DNA from: an uncultured Collinsella sp. | GTDB lineage: Bacteria; Actinomycetota; Coriobacteriia; Coriobacteriales; Coriobacteriaceae | DNA length: 20,282 nt | NCBI GenBank assembly: GCA_902465105.1 | Contig: CABQLM010000038.1 | Span: 1 to 20,282, forward strand | Reading direction: 5' to 3' | Shown here: positions 1 to 6,927 of the stretch, piece by piece | How the letters are laid out: the number at the start of each line of letters is the position of its first letter | How positions within the stretch are numbered: position 1 is the stretch's first letter | Notes under the pieces: generated by a model | What the model was told of the DNA's origin: nothing | Database searches by the model: none | The model's input: the letters and a program-made list of their open reading frames with translations, nothing else | Position numbers and translations under genes: made by a program

Positions 1-683
1 TATACGTCATCGGTGGTCACGCGGGTGCCAAAGCCGATGGAGGCGAGGATGGCCGTCTTGCTGGCGGCATCGAAGCCGTCGACGTCGGCGGACGGGTCGG
101 CCTCGGCATAGCCCTTAGCCTGTGCGTCGGCGAGCACGTCGGCGTAATCGGCGCCCTCGGCGTCCATGCGCGACAGGATATAGTTGGTGGTACCGTTGAG
201 GATGCCGGCGATGGTCAGGATCTTGTTGCCCACCAGGTCGTGCTCAAGCGTGCTCACGATGGGGATGCCGCCGCCGCAGCTGGCCTCGCACTTAATCTGC
301 ACGCCGCACGCGCGCGCCTTCTCGGCAAGCGTCTCGACGTGACGGCCCAGCAGGGCCTTGTTGGCAGAGACGACGTGCTTGCCGTGCTCAAAGGCAGTGG
401 TGAAGATCTCGGTTGCGGGATGCTCGCCGCCGATCAGCTCGACGACGATGTCGACGGCGGGGTCGGTGACGACATCGTGCCAGTCGCCCGTAAAGGCCTC
501 ACGCTCAATACCGGCTGCCTCGGCCTGCTCCCAGGCAAGCGCGCAGGCACGGGTCAGCTTAAGGTCGATGCCGTAGGCTGCCAGGTACTCATCGTGGTGG
601 CTCTTGATCAGACGGGCCACGCCGCCGCCGACGGTTCCCAGACCGATCAGACCGACGTTCACGGTGCGCAGGGGTTCGCTCAT
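1..683 (-). CDS. hom: Homoserine dehydrogenase, N-terminal 227 codons (cut by window edge)
   Basis: Reading leftward from ATG 681-683, the frame stays open to the window edge. The enzyme makes L-homoserine from aspartate semialdehyde with NAD(P)H in the cytoplasm, feeding threonine, methionine and, through threonine, isoleucine synthesis. Visible are the Rossmann loop GLIGLGTVGGGV near residues 11-22, SANKALL from residue 106 in the nucleotide-binding domain, and CEASCGGGIPIV followed by LNGTTNYI, which belong to the catalytic domain of this family. The start is set by AAGGAG seven bases upstream. The rest of the catalytic domain and any C-terminal ACT domain lie outside the window. The gene is divergent from the liv operon, and the two share a 476-base intergenic region. 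The family call is secure; whether the product is monofunctional cannot be seen. Confidence 0.95.
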   Translation of the reverse strand, partial: MSEPLRTVNVGLIGLGTVGGGVARLIKSHHDEYLAAYGIDLKLTRACALAWEQAEAAGIEREAFTGDWHDVVTDPAVDIVVELIGGEHPATEIFTTAFEHGKHVVSANKALLGRHVETLAEKARACGVQIKCEASCGGGIPIVSTLEHDLVGNKILTIAGILNGTTNYILSRMDAEGADYADVLADAQAKGYAEADPSADVDGFDAASKTAILASIGFGTRVTTDDV

Positions 684-737
684 AGATAGCTCCTTCGTGC
701 ATCTTATGGATGGATTAACCGCTTAAAGGTTGAGTGC

Positions 738-743
738 ATTCTA
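738..743 (-). promoter_or_regulatory. Possible -10 element for hom
   Basis: On the minus strand this reads TAGAAT, about 55 bases upstream of the hom start codon. No convincing -35 hexamer sits 16-18 bases further upstream, so this is a weak call based on position and -10 match only. Confidence 0.3.
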
Positions 744-840
744 GCGTGAACCGAGGGCGCGTGCTCGCCAGGCAACAGGAGTCGCACAAAACGGCACCCC
801 CGAAACGCTGCGGAAACATTGGAAACATGCTCACTACATA

Positions 841-888
841 CGACCTACAGCCTATGTGATTCAGGACGGCAAGTACATCGCCGCCTAG
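841..888 (+). pseudogene. Remnant of a second livJ: last 15 codons and stop
   Basis: The frame 841-888 reads RPTAYVIQDGKYIAA then TAG. The intact livJ downstream ends EPTAYVITDGKYVQA then TAA, so 11 of the last 14 residues from the proline onward are identical. Nucleotide differences fall mostly at third codon positions, which is the pattern of an old gene copy that evolved as protein. Upstream of the proline codon the similarity stops at once and no long open frame exists, so only the 3' tip survives. The simplest inference is a former tandem livJ paralogue lost by deletion. Confidence 0.72.
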
Positions 889-1041
889 GTGCGCACAAAA
901 CGCGAGCGGTGAGGCCGTTTTAATCAGGGCAGGGACGCATGTAACAGAATGGAAACATTACTTTCACGCAATAAAGTGGCTAAACTGCATAAACTGACAG
1001 AAATACGCATGAATATGGATAAATGGACAAAACAAAAGAAA

Positions 1042-1084
1042 AGTTGAAATAATCGCCACTTTTCTCAACTAAAGCGTCTACTAT
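1042..1084 (+). promoter_or_regulatory. Likely liv operon promoter region
   Basis: This is an AT-rich patch inside an otherwise GC-rich segment, immediately ahead of the livJ leader. It holds TTGAAA at 1044-1049 and TACTAT at 1079-1084, but these are too far apart (29 bases) to be one standard pair, so the exact promoter is unresolved. The arms AGTTGA (1042-1047) and TCAACT (1065-1070) form a 6-bp inverted repeat 17 bases apart that could be an operator. The whole stretch 684-1159 otherwise holds only the livJ remnant, three GGAAACAT copies (812, 821, 951) and the leader hairpins. Confidence 0.4.
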
Positions 1085-1092
1085 TTTGCGAA

Positions 1093-1138
1093 CGCCGAAC
1101 ACGGCGAAGGATGGCCTGTCGGGTAACCGAAACCCGAC
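1093..1138 (+). promoter_or_regulatory. Two hairpins in the livJ 5' leader
   Basis: CGCCG (1093-1097) pairs with CGGCG (1102-1106) around a 4-base loop. GTCGGGT (1118-1124) pairs with ACCCGAC (1132-1138) around a 7-base loop. The second hairpin ends 11 bases before the livJ ribosome binding site. They lie between the presumed promoter and the start codon, so they would be transcribed; stabilisation or regulation is possible but not shown. Confidence 0.45.
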
Positions 1139-1159
1139 GAGATTTGAGAGGAGAGCCGC

Positions 1160-2347
1160 ATGTCGAGCCTCACCGGTAAGTCATTGAACCCTGTTATGAA
1201 TCGCAGGAGCGTTATCGCGAGCGCAGCAGGTCTGGGGGCGATGTCCATTCTAGCTGGCTGCTCCTCCAACGGCGGCGACAGTGGTTCCGCTTCGGGCGAC
1301 GCTTCGTTTAAGATCGGCACCATCGGCCCGCTGACCGGCGCCAACGCGTCCTACGGCAAGTCCGTTACCCAGGGTGTCGAGCTTGGCTGCAAGGATTTCT
1401 CGACTAAGGAGCTGCCGCTTGCCAGCAAGGCCGAGGACGACCAGGCTGACGGCGAGAAGGCCGTCAACGCTTTCAACACCCTGCTCGACTGGGGCATGCA
1501 GGCCCTCGTCGGCCCGACCACCACGGGTGCGTCGGTTGCCGTTGCCGCCGAGTGTGGTAACGACCCCAAGACGTTCATGATCACCCCGTCCGCGTCCTCC
1601 GAGGACGTCACCGACGGCAAGGATTGCGTCTTCCAGGTTTGCTTCACCGACCCCAACCAGGGCGTCAACGCTGCCAAGTTCCTGGCGCAGAAGTATGCGG
1701 ACGAGAAGTTCGTGCTCTTCTATAACTCCGGCGACGCCTATTCTTCGGGCATCGCAGATTCCTTTAAGGCCCAGGCCGCTGAGTCTAAGCTCGAGATTGT
1801 TGACGAGGAGACCTTTAAGGATGACTCCGCCACGAGCTTTACCAACCAGCTGACCAAGGCCAAGCAGGCCGGCGCCACCATGATCTTCGCGCCGATCTAC
1901 TACACGCCGGCGTCCGTCCTGCTCAAGAACGCCAAGGACATGGGCTACGACGTCAAGATGATGGGCTGCGACGGCATGGACGGCATCCTGGGCGTTGAGG
2001 GCTTCGACACCTCTCTTGCCGAGGGTCTGCTGCTCATGACCCCGTTCTCCGCCGACGACGAGAAGAACGCCGACTTCGTCAACGCTTACAAGGATAAGTA
2101 CGGCGATACCCCCGACCAGTTTGCCGCCGACGCCTACGACGGCGTGCACGCGGTGGCCGAGGCCGTCAAGGAGGCCGGTCTTGGTGTCGACGCCGATCCG
2201 ACCGAGGTCGCCGAGAAACTGTCCAAGGCTATGCTCAAGATTACCGTTGACGGTCTGACCGGCAAGCTCACCTGGAACGATAAGGGTCAGGTCCAGAAGG
2301 AGCCCACGGCGTACGTCATCACCGACGGCAAGTACGTACAGGCCTAA
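1160..2347 (+). CDS. livJ: Branched-chain amino acid ABC transporter, substrate-binding lipoprotein
   Basis: This is the extracytoplasmic binding protein of a Liv-type importer, expected to bind leucine, isoleucine and valine and hand them to LivHM. The ATG at 1160 follows GAGAGGAGA at good spacing. Residues 14-34 form a lipoprotein signal: NRR, a hydrophobic stretch, then the lipobox ILAGC with the acylated cysteine at 34, so the mature protein should be anchored to the outer face of the membrane. A second ATG at residue 13 is also possible. The mature part opens with GTIGPLTGANASYGKSV, typical of the Peripla_BP_6 fold, and the 395-residue length fits. It is first in livJHMGF and is separated from livH by a strong hairpin. 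The exact ligand is not determined by sequence. Confidence 0.93.
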   Translation: MSSLTGKSLNPVMNRRSVIASAAGLGAMSILAGCSSNGGDSGSASGDASFKIGTIGPLTGANASYGKSVTQGVELGCKDFSTKELPLASKAEDDQADGEKAVNAFNTLLDWGMQALVGPTTTGASVAVAAECGNDPKTFMITPSASSEDVTDGKDCVFQVCFTDPNQGVNAAKFLAQKYADEKFVLFYNSGDAYSSGIADSFKAQAAESKLEIVDEETFKDDSATSFTNQLTKAKQAGATMIFAPIYYTPASVLLKNAKDMGYDVKMMGCDGMDGILGVEGFDTSLAEGLLLMTPFSADDEKNADFVNAYKDKYGDTPDQFAADAYDGVHAVAEAVKEAGLGVDADPTEVAEKLSKAMLKITVDGLTGKLTWNDKGQVQKEPTAYVITDGKYVQA

Positions 2348-2379
2348 TTGGCCGCCTTACATAGAGCGGTTTTGATCCC

Positions 2380-2409
2380 AAGCAGGGGAGGTTTTGGCCT
2401 TCCCTGCTT
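2380..2409 (+). terminator. Intercistronic hairpin between livJ and livH
   Basis: A 12-bp stem with one G-T wobble (2380-2391 with 2398-2409) closes a TTTTGG loop. No T tract follows, so it is more likely a partial terminator or a 3' block protecting livJ mRNA than a full stop. Such elements are common where a binding protein must outnumber its permease. Confidence 0.6.
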
Positions 2410-2420
2410 GCTTGGTATCT

Positions 2421-2440
2421 AGGGACGATGTAACGTCCCT
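2421..2440 (+). promoter_or_regulatory. Second small hairpin upstream of livH
   Basis: AGGGACG (2421-2427) pairs with CGTCCCT (2434-2440) around a 6-base loop, then GTTTC follows. It lies 38 bases ahead of the livH ATG window and may act together with the larger hairpin just upstream. Confidence 0.45.
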
Positions 2441-2486
2441 GTTTCATACATCAACTGGAAACCTATTCGAAAGGGGGATGTGGAAC

Positions 2487-3368
2487 ATGACGGTCTTTAT
2501 CCAATACCTGGTCAACGGCCTGTCCATGGGCAGCGTCTACGCCATCATCGCGTTGGGCTACACCATGGTCTACGGTATCGCCAAGATGCTCAACTTCGCT
2601 CACGGCGACGTCATCATGGTCGGTGCCTATGTCTCGTTCTGTGCCACGTCGTATCTCGGCCTCCCGGGCTGGGCATCTGTAATTCTTTCTTGTGTGGTCT
2701 GCACGGTTCTCGGCGTTCTCATCGAGGGTCTGGCCTATAAGCCGCTGCGCCAAGCAGGCCCGCTGGCCGTTCTGATCACGGCTATCGGCGTGTCTTACTT
2801 CCTGCAGAACGCCGCGCAGCTTCTGTGGGGCGCCACGCCCAAGAACTTCACTTCGCTCGTCACCTTCCAGGTGCCGGAGTTCTTGGCCAAGTTCAACGTA
2901 AGCGCCGTCTCGCTCGTCACCATCGTCGCCTGCCTGGTTATCATGGCCGGCCTGATGTTCTTTACAGGTAAGACCAAGATGGGCAAGGCCATGCGCGCCG
3001 TGTCCGAGGACAAGGCCGCCGCTCAGCTCATGGGCATCAACGTCAACCGCACCATCTCGATGACGTTTGCCATCGGCTCGGCGCTTGCCGCCATCGCCGG
3101 CGTGCTCCTGTGCTCCTACTCACCGGTGCTGCAGCCCACGACGGGCGCCATGCCTGGCATCAAGGCCTTCGACGCCGCCGTCTTCGGCGGCATCGGCTCC
3201 ATCCCCGGTGCCTTTGTCGGTGGCATTCTCATTGGCATCATCGAGGCGATGGCGCAGGCCTACATTTCCACGAGCCTTGCCAACTCCATCGTCTTTGGTG
3301 TTTTGATCATCGTCCTGCTCGTCAAGCCTGCCGGCCTCTTGGGCAAGTACGTCCCCGAGAAGGTGTAG
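2487..3368 (+). CDS. livH: Branched-chain amino acid ABC transporter permease LivH
   Basis: This is one of the two membrane subunits of the Liv importer. It starts MTVFIQYLVNGLSMGSVYA and carries LNFAHGD near residue 35, a signature of this permease family. Several long hydrophobic segments span the 293 residues, matching the usual size. An upstream in-frame ATG at 2478 directly abuts AAGGGGG (2471-2477), leaving no spacing. The ATG at 2487 sits nine bases from it and gives the N-terminus normal for the family, so it is preferred. The frame is open further upstream to 2394, but that part overlaps the intercistronic hairpin and looks non-coding. livM follows directly after the stop codon. Confidence 0.93.
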   Translation: MTVFIQYLVNGLSMGSVYAIIALGYTMVYGIAKMLNFAHGDVIMVGAYVSFCATSYLGLPGWASVILSCVVCTVLGVLIEGLAYKPLRQAGPLAVLITAIGVSYFLQNAAQLLWGATPKNFTSLVTFQVPEFLAKFNVSAVSLVTIVACLVIMAGLMFFTGKTKMGKAMRAVSEDKAAAQLMGINVNRTISMTFAIGSALAAIAGVLLCSYSPVLQPTTGAMPGIKAFDAAVFGGIGSIPGAFVGGILIGIIEAMAQAYISTSLANSIVFGVLIIVLLVKPAGLLGKYVPEKV

Positions 3369-4457
3369 GTGAGCGTTATGAAGTTTCTTAAAGATAAGCA
3401 GACGCGTCACGACTTTGTTACGTACGCCATGTGCATCGTGGCATTCGCCATCGTGTTCTTTATGCAGTCGAACCACATGATTCCGCGCATGATCGCCGGT
3501 CAGTTGGTTCCTATTACGGCCTACATCGTCATGGCCATTTCCCTTAACCTCGTCGTCGGCATCGCGGGCGACCTGTCGCTGGGACACGCGGGCTTTATGA
3601 GTGTCGGCGCCTACACGGGCATCGTCACCGCTGTCGCGCTGGAGAGCGCCGTTCCGTCCGACCCGATGCGTCTGATCATTAGCATTGTGGTCGGCGCAAT
3701 CGCCGCTGCCATCTTGGGCTTCTTGATTGGTATCCCGGTCCTGCGCCTGAGCGGCGACTATCTGGCTATCGTGACCCTGGCTTTTGGCGAGATCATCAAA
3801 GAAATCGTCACCTGCCTCATTGTGGGCGTCGACTCCCGCGGCCTGCACGTGATCTTTAACATCACGGGCAACTCTACGATCGACGACCTGCACCTGCTCG
3901 AAGACGGTACCGCCATCATCAAGGGCGCCCAGGGCGCCTCGGGCGTGTCGACCTATTCGACCTTCCTCGCCGGTGCCATCCTGGTCATGGTCGCACTCGT
4001 GATCGTGCTCAACCTGGTTCGCAGCCGTACCGGCCGTGCCATTATGGCCGTGCGCGATAATAAGATTGCAGCCGAGTCCGTAGGCATCTCCGTCACCGAG
4101 TACCGCATGATCGCCTTCGTGGTTTCCGCTGCCCTCGCCGGTGCTGCCGGAGCCCTCTTCGGCGGTAACTTCTCGCAGCTCTCCGCCACCAAGTTCGACT
4201 TCAACACGTCCATCCTCATCCTGGTGTTCGTGGTCCTGGGCGGCCTGGGCAACATGCGCGGTTCCGTTATCGCGGCGGCGCTGCTCACGGTGCTCCCCGA
4301 GCTGCTCCGTCAGTTCTCGGACTACCGCATGCTCATCTACGCCATCGTGCTGATCCTGGTCATGATCTTTACCAACAACCCGCAGCTCAAGGCGTTCTTC
4401 GGTCGCGTCAAGGACCGCTTTGCTTCCAAGAAGGAGGTGGCAGCCGATGCCCAGTAA
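3369..4457 (+). CDS. livM: Branched-chain amino acid ABC transporter permease LivM
   Basis: This is the second membrane subunit, pairing with LivH. Family marks include NLVVGIAGDLSLGHAGFM in the first third and LRLSGDYLAIVTLAFGEI in the middle, followed by multiple hydrophobic helices. Length is 362 residues from a GTG at 3369 that immediately follows the livH stop. An ATG three codons on (3378) with AGGTGA just upstream is an equally plausible start. The last 11 bases overlap the start of livG, which suggests translational coupling. The C-terminal tail is basic (KAFFGRVKDRFASKK) and likely cytoplasmic. Confidence 0.93.
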   Translation: MSVMKFLKDKQTRHDFVTYAMCIVAFAIVFFMQSNHMIPRMIAGQLVPITAYIVMAISLNLVVGIAGDLSLGHAGFMSVGAYTGIVTAVALESAVPSDPMRLIISIVVGAIAAAILGFLIGIPVLRLSGDYLAIVTLAFGEIIKEIVTCLIVGVDSRGLHVIFNITGNSTIDDLHLLEDGTAIIKGAQGASGVSTYSTFLAGAILVMVALVIVLNLVRSRTGRAIMAVRDNKIAAESVGISVTEYRMIAFVVSAALAGAAGALFGGNFSQLSATKFDFNTSILILVFVVLGGLGNMRGSVIAAALLTVLPELLRQFSDYRMLIYAIVLILVMIFTNNPQLKAFFGRVKDRFASKKEVAADAQ

Positions 4458-5307
4458 ATTTGAGTTCAAGAAGGGCAAGATGGTCCCGTATCCTTCTGGC
4501 GCCATCGTTCCCGACCGCGACCTGGGCGAGCGCCCGGCGCTCGAGTGCATCCACCTGGGCATTGAATTCGGCGGCCTTAAGGCAGTCGACGACTTTAGCC
4601 TGACCATCGGCAAGACCGAGATCGCCGGTCTCATCGGCCCCAACGGTGCCGGCAAGACCACGGTCTTCAACCTGCTCACCAAGGTGTATCAGCCCACGCA
4701 TGGCACCATCCTGCTCGACGGCGAGGACACCTCGGGCAAGTCGGTCTATCAGGTCAACCGCATGGGTATTGCCCGTACATTCCAGAACATTCGCCTGTTC
4801 AACACCATGACGGTGGAGGATAACGTTAAGGTTGGCCTGCACAACCAGGAGCGTTACTCCGGCTTTGAGGGCGTGCTGCGCCTGCCGACGTATTGGAAGC
4901 ACGAGAAGGCTGCTCACGAGCGCGCCATGGAGCTGCTGTCCATCTTTGATATGGAGCATCTGGCAAACGAGCAGGCCGGATCGCTGCCTTACGGCGCTCA
5001 GCGTCGTCTGGAGATCGTCCGCGCGCTTGCCACCAACCCCAAGCTACTGCTGCTCGACGAGCCTGCCGCCGGCATGAACCCGTCCGAGACTGCGGAGCTC
5101 ATGGAGAATATCGTCAAGATCCGCGACACCTTTGGCATTGCCATCATGCTTATCGAGCATGATATGTCGCTCGTTATGAACATCTGCGAGGGCATCTGCG
5201 TGCTCAACTTTGGTAAGGTCATTGCCAAGGGCACGGCAGAGGAAATCCAGAACAACGACGCCGTTATCGAGGCATATCTGGGCAAGCAGGATAAGGGGGA
5301 GAACTAA
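4447..5307 (+). CDS. livG: Branched-chain amino acid ABC transporter ATPase LivG
   Basis: This is a cytoplasmic ATPase that powers LivHM. In order: Walker A GPNGAGKTT at about residues 64-72, signature LPYGAQRRLEI from residue 180 (the LivG variant of LSGGQ), Walker B LLLLDEP around 200-206 and the switch motif IEHDM. Length is 286 residues. The start at 4447 is decided by a near-perfect AAGGAGGT at 4431-4438, eight bases upstream. It lies inside the end of livM, giving an 11-base overlap. The first 30 residues before the ABC core are a short charged extension. The stop codon is followed directly by the livF ATG. Confidence 0.95.
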   Translation: MPSKFEFKKGKMVPYPSGAIVPDRDLGERPALECIHLGIEFGGLKAVDDFSLTIGKTEIAGLIGPNGAGKTTVFNLLTKVYQPTHGTILLDGEDTSGKSVYQVNRMGIARTFQNIRLFNTMTVEDNVKVGLHNQERYSGFEGVLRLPTYWKHEKAAHERAMELLSIFDMEHLANEQAGSLPYGAQRRLEIVRALATNPKLLLLDEPAAGMNPSETAELMENIVKIRDTFGIAIMLIEHDMSLVMNICEGICVLNFGKVIAKGTAEEIQNNDAVIEAYLGKQDKGEN

Positions 5308-6021
5308 ATGGCAGAGCCGATGCTTTCCGTCTACAACATCAACGTCTGGTACGGCGCCATCCACGCCATCAAGGACATCTCCTTTAACGTTAACGAGGGC
5401 GAGATCGTGGCCCTGATCGGCGCAAACGGCGCCGGCAAGTCCACGACGCTTAAAACCGTCTCGGGCCTGCTGCGCTCCAAGACCGGCTCCATCAAGTTTA
5501 TGGGCGAGGACATTACTCATACGCCTGCCGACAAGCTGGTAGGCAAGGGCCTGGCTCAGGTCCCCGAGGGCCGTCGCGCCTTTTTGCAGATGACGGTCGA
5601 GGAGAACCTGGAGATGGGCGCCTACACGCAGCCCAAGTCCACGGTTGCTCCGGGCCTTGAGCGCGTCTACGAGCAGTTCCCGCGCCTTAAGGAGCGCCGT
5701 CGCCAGGTCGCCGGCACCCTTTCGGGCGGCGAGCAGCAGATGCTTGTTATGGGGCGTGCCCTTATGAGTAACCCCAAGCTGCTCATGCTCGACGAACCCT
5801 CCATGGGTCTGGCGCCGATTCTGATTGAGCAAATCTTCCAGATCGTCGAGGACCTGCACAAGGCCGGTACCACGGTACTCCTGGTTGAGCAGAACGCGCA
5901 GATGGCGCTTTCCATCGCCACACGCGGTTACGTGCTCGAGACCGGCAAGATCACCATGACCGGCACCGGCCAAGAGCTGCTGCACGACGACAACGTCCGC
6001 AAAGCCTATCTGGGTGGCTAG
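5308..6021 (+). CDS. livF: Branched-chain amino acid ABC transporter ATPase LivF
   Basis: This is the second ATPase, expected to form a heterodimer with LivG. Walker A GANGAGKST lies at residues 38-46, signature LSGGEQQM at 138-145, Walker B LLMLDEPSMGL around 159-169, and the switch region reads VEQNAQ. At 237 residues it is the normal LivF size. The start abuts the livG stop with GGGGGAG just upstream. It closes the operon, and a GC-rich hairpin begins five bases past its stop codon. Confidence 0.95.
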   Translation: MAEPMLSVYNINVWYGAIHAIKDISFNVNEGEIVALIGANGAGKSTTLKTVSGLLRSKTGSIKFMGEDITHTPADKLVGKGLAQVPEGRRAFLQMTVEENLEMGAYTQPKSTVAPGLERVYEQFPRLKERRRQVAGTLSGGEQQMLVMGRALMSNPKLLMLDEPSMGLAPILIEQIFQIVEDLHKAGTTVLLVEQNAQMALSIATRGYVLETGKITMTGTGQELLHDDNVRKAYLGG

Positions 6022-6026
6022 GAGGT

Positions 6027-6050
6027 TCCGCCGTTCTACCGAACGGCGGA
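6027..6050 (+). terminator. Hairpin terminator candidate for the liv operon
   Basis: TCCGCCGTTC (6027-6036) pairs perfectly with GAACGGCGGA (6041-6050) around TACC. No T tract follows, so it may act with Rho or as a 3' end stabiliser. Position directly after livF supports an end-of-operon role. Confidence 0.6.
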
Positions 6051-6122
6051 CCAGTTGTCGCTCTGGCGCCCGCTCGCTGTCCGTCTTCTGCCTGCGGCGT
6101 TGCTTTGGTTCTGTCCCCCTTT

Positions 6123-6187
6123 GTTGCGGTGGAATAGGGACTAAATGGGAGTCTCAGAGGCCAAAACAGTCCCTATTCCACTGCAAC
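6123..6187. repeat. 20-bp inverted repeat element between livF and cutC
   Basis: The left arm 6123-6142 includes TGGAATAGGGACT; the right arm 6168-6187 includes AGTCCCTATTCCA. Over 20 bp there is one mismatch, and the spacer is 25 bases. The arms are too long and the spacer too wide for an ordinary terminator. It lies in a 225-base stretch with no gene, and resembles a small repetitive or MITE-like palindromic unit. Copy number elsewhere cannot be seen here. Confidence 0.6.
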
Positions 6188-6246
6188 TTCATGGGGGCGT
6201 GCGACAATGCCCATCGAAAACGTTTGTCATCCTTGGGGGTCTATCT

Positions 6247-6924
6247 ATGATGTACGAGTTTTGTGCCGAGAACTTTGAGCGGGTGCCGGCGGCCATCGAG
6301 GCCGGTGCAAGGCGCATCGAGCTGTGTGACAACCTCGCCGTCGGTGGCACCACGCCTTCCGCCGGCGTTATTAGCGCTACAGTCAGCTACGCTCACGAGC
6401 ATGACGCGCGAGTGATGTGCATGATTCGTCCGCGTGGCGGCGACTTTCATTACAACCAGGACGAGCTGCGCATGATGGAGATTGACCTGGGCCTTGCTGT
6501 GAGCGCCGGCGTTGACGGCCTGGTCTTTGGCTGCTGCAAGCCCTGTGCCAGTGGCTGGGCGCTCGACGAGCTCGCCCTCGGCGCCCTCGTTATGGCTACG
6601 GGCTGCGCGACCGAGGAGTGTAAACGCGAGTCCCTTGACATCACCTTCCACATGGCATTTGATCAGCTCTCGCCCGAGGCTCAGCTCGATGCGATTGATA
6701 CACTTGCCGACTGCGGCGTTACGCGCATCCTCACGCATGGCGGAGCTGCCGGTACGTCGATCGAGGATAATTTCGATCGCCTGGCTCGTTTAATCGAGTA
6801 TGCGGGCGATCGTTTGACCATCCTTCCAGGCGGCGGCATCACTACGGCAAATCGCGACGCGGTCGCGGCGACGCTAGGCGTCTCCGAGCTCCATGGCACC
6901 AAGATCGTGCCGCTGGAGGTTTAA
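6247..6924 (+). CDS. cutC: CutC family protein (TIM barrel)
   Basis: The product is a CutC-family TIM-barrel protein. The family is named for copper homeostasis, but its biochemical role is not settled. Family marks: MIRPRGGDFHYNQDE around residues 61-75, the barrel segment ITFHMAFD, then RILTHGGAAGTS and LPGGGIT near the C-terminus, with length about 225 residues. GGGGGT at 6235-6240 serves ATG 6247 or the adjacent ATG 6250; the latter gives MYEFCAEN, closer to the usual N-terminus. The frame is open further upstream, but that part crosses the inverted repeat and is not expected to be coding. Its end holds the ribosome binding site of the next gene, so the two are probably translated together. 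Confidence 0.88.
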   Translation: MMYEFCAENFERVPAAIEAGARRIELCDNLAVGGTTPSAGVISATVSYAHEHDARVMCMIRPRGGDFHYNQDELRMMEIDLGLAVSAGVDGLVFGCCKPCASGWALDELALGALVMATGCATEECKRESLDITFHMAFDQLSPEAQLDAIDTLADCGVTRILTHGGAAGTSIEDNFDRLARLIEYAGDRLTILPGGGITTANRDAVAATLGVSELHGTKIVPLEV

Positions 6925-6927
6925 CCC

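Noticed and set aside
1009..1047. Short frame upstream of livJ as an attenuator leader peptide
   Set aside because: It lies upstream of or within the presumed promoter and has no leucine, valine or isoleucine codons.
1250..2149. A 299-codon open frame antisense to livJ
   Set aside because: It is a codon-bias shadow of livJ, with no plausible start context and Val/Gly/Leu-rich low complexity.
2394..2486. Upstream extension of livH
   Set aside because: The extension overlaps the intercistronic hairpin, lacks a ribosome binding site and adds residues not typical of LivH.
3120..4682. A 520-codon open frame antisense to livH, livM and livG
   Set aside because: It mirrors three clear genes on the other strand; its residues are the low-complexity His/Asp/Gly/Arg mix expected from the antisense of GC-rich codons, and it has no family match.
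6145..6246. Upstream extension of cutC to an earlier ATG
   Set aside because: It would start inside the inverted repeat; a good SD sits just before 6247/6250 and gives the family-like N-terminus.
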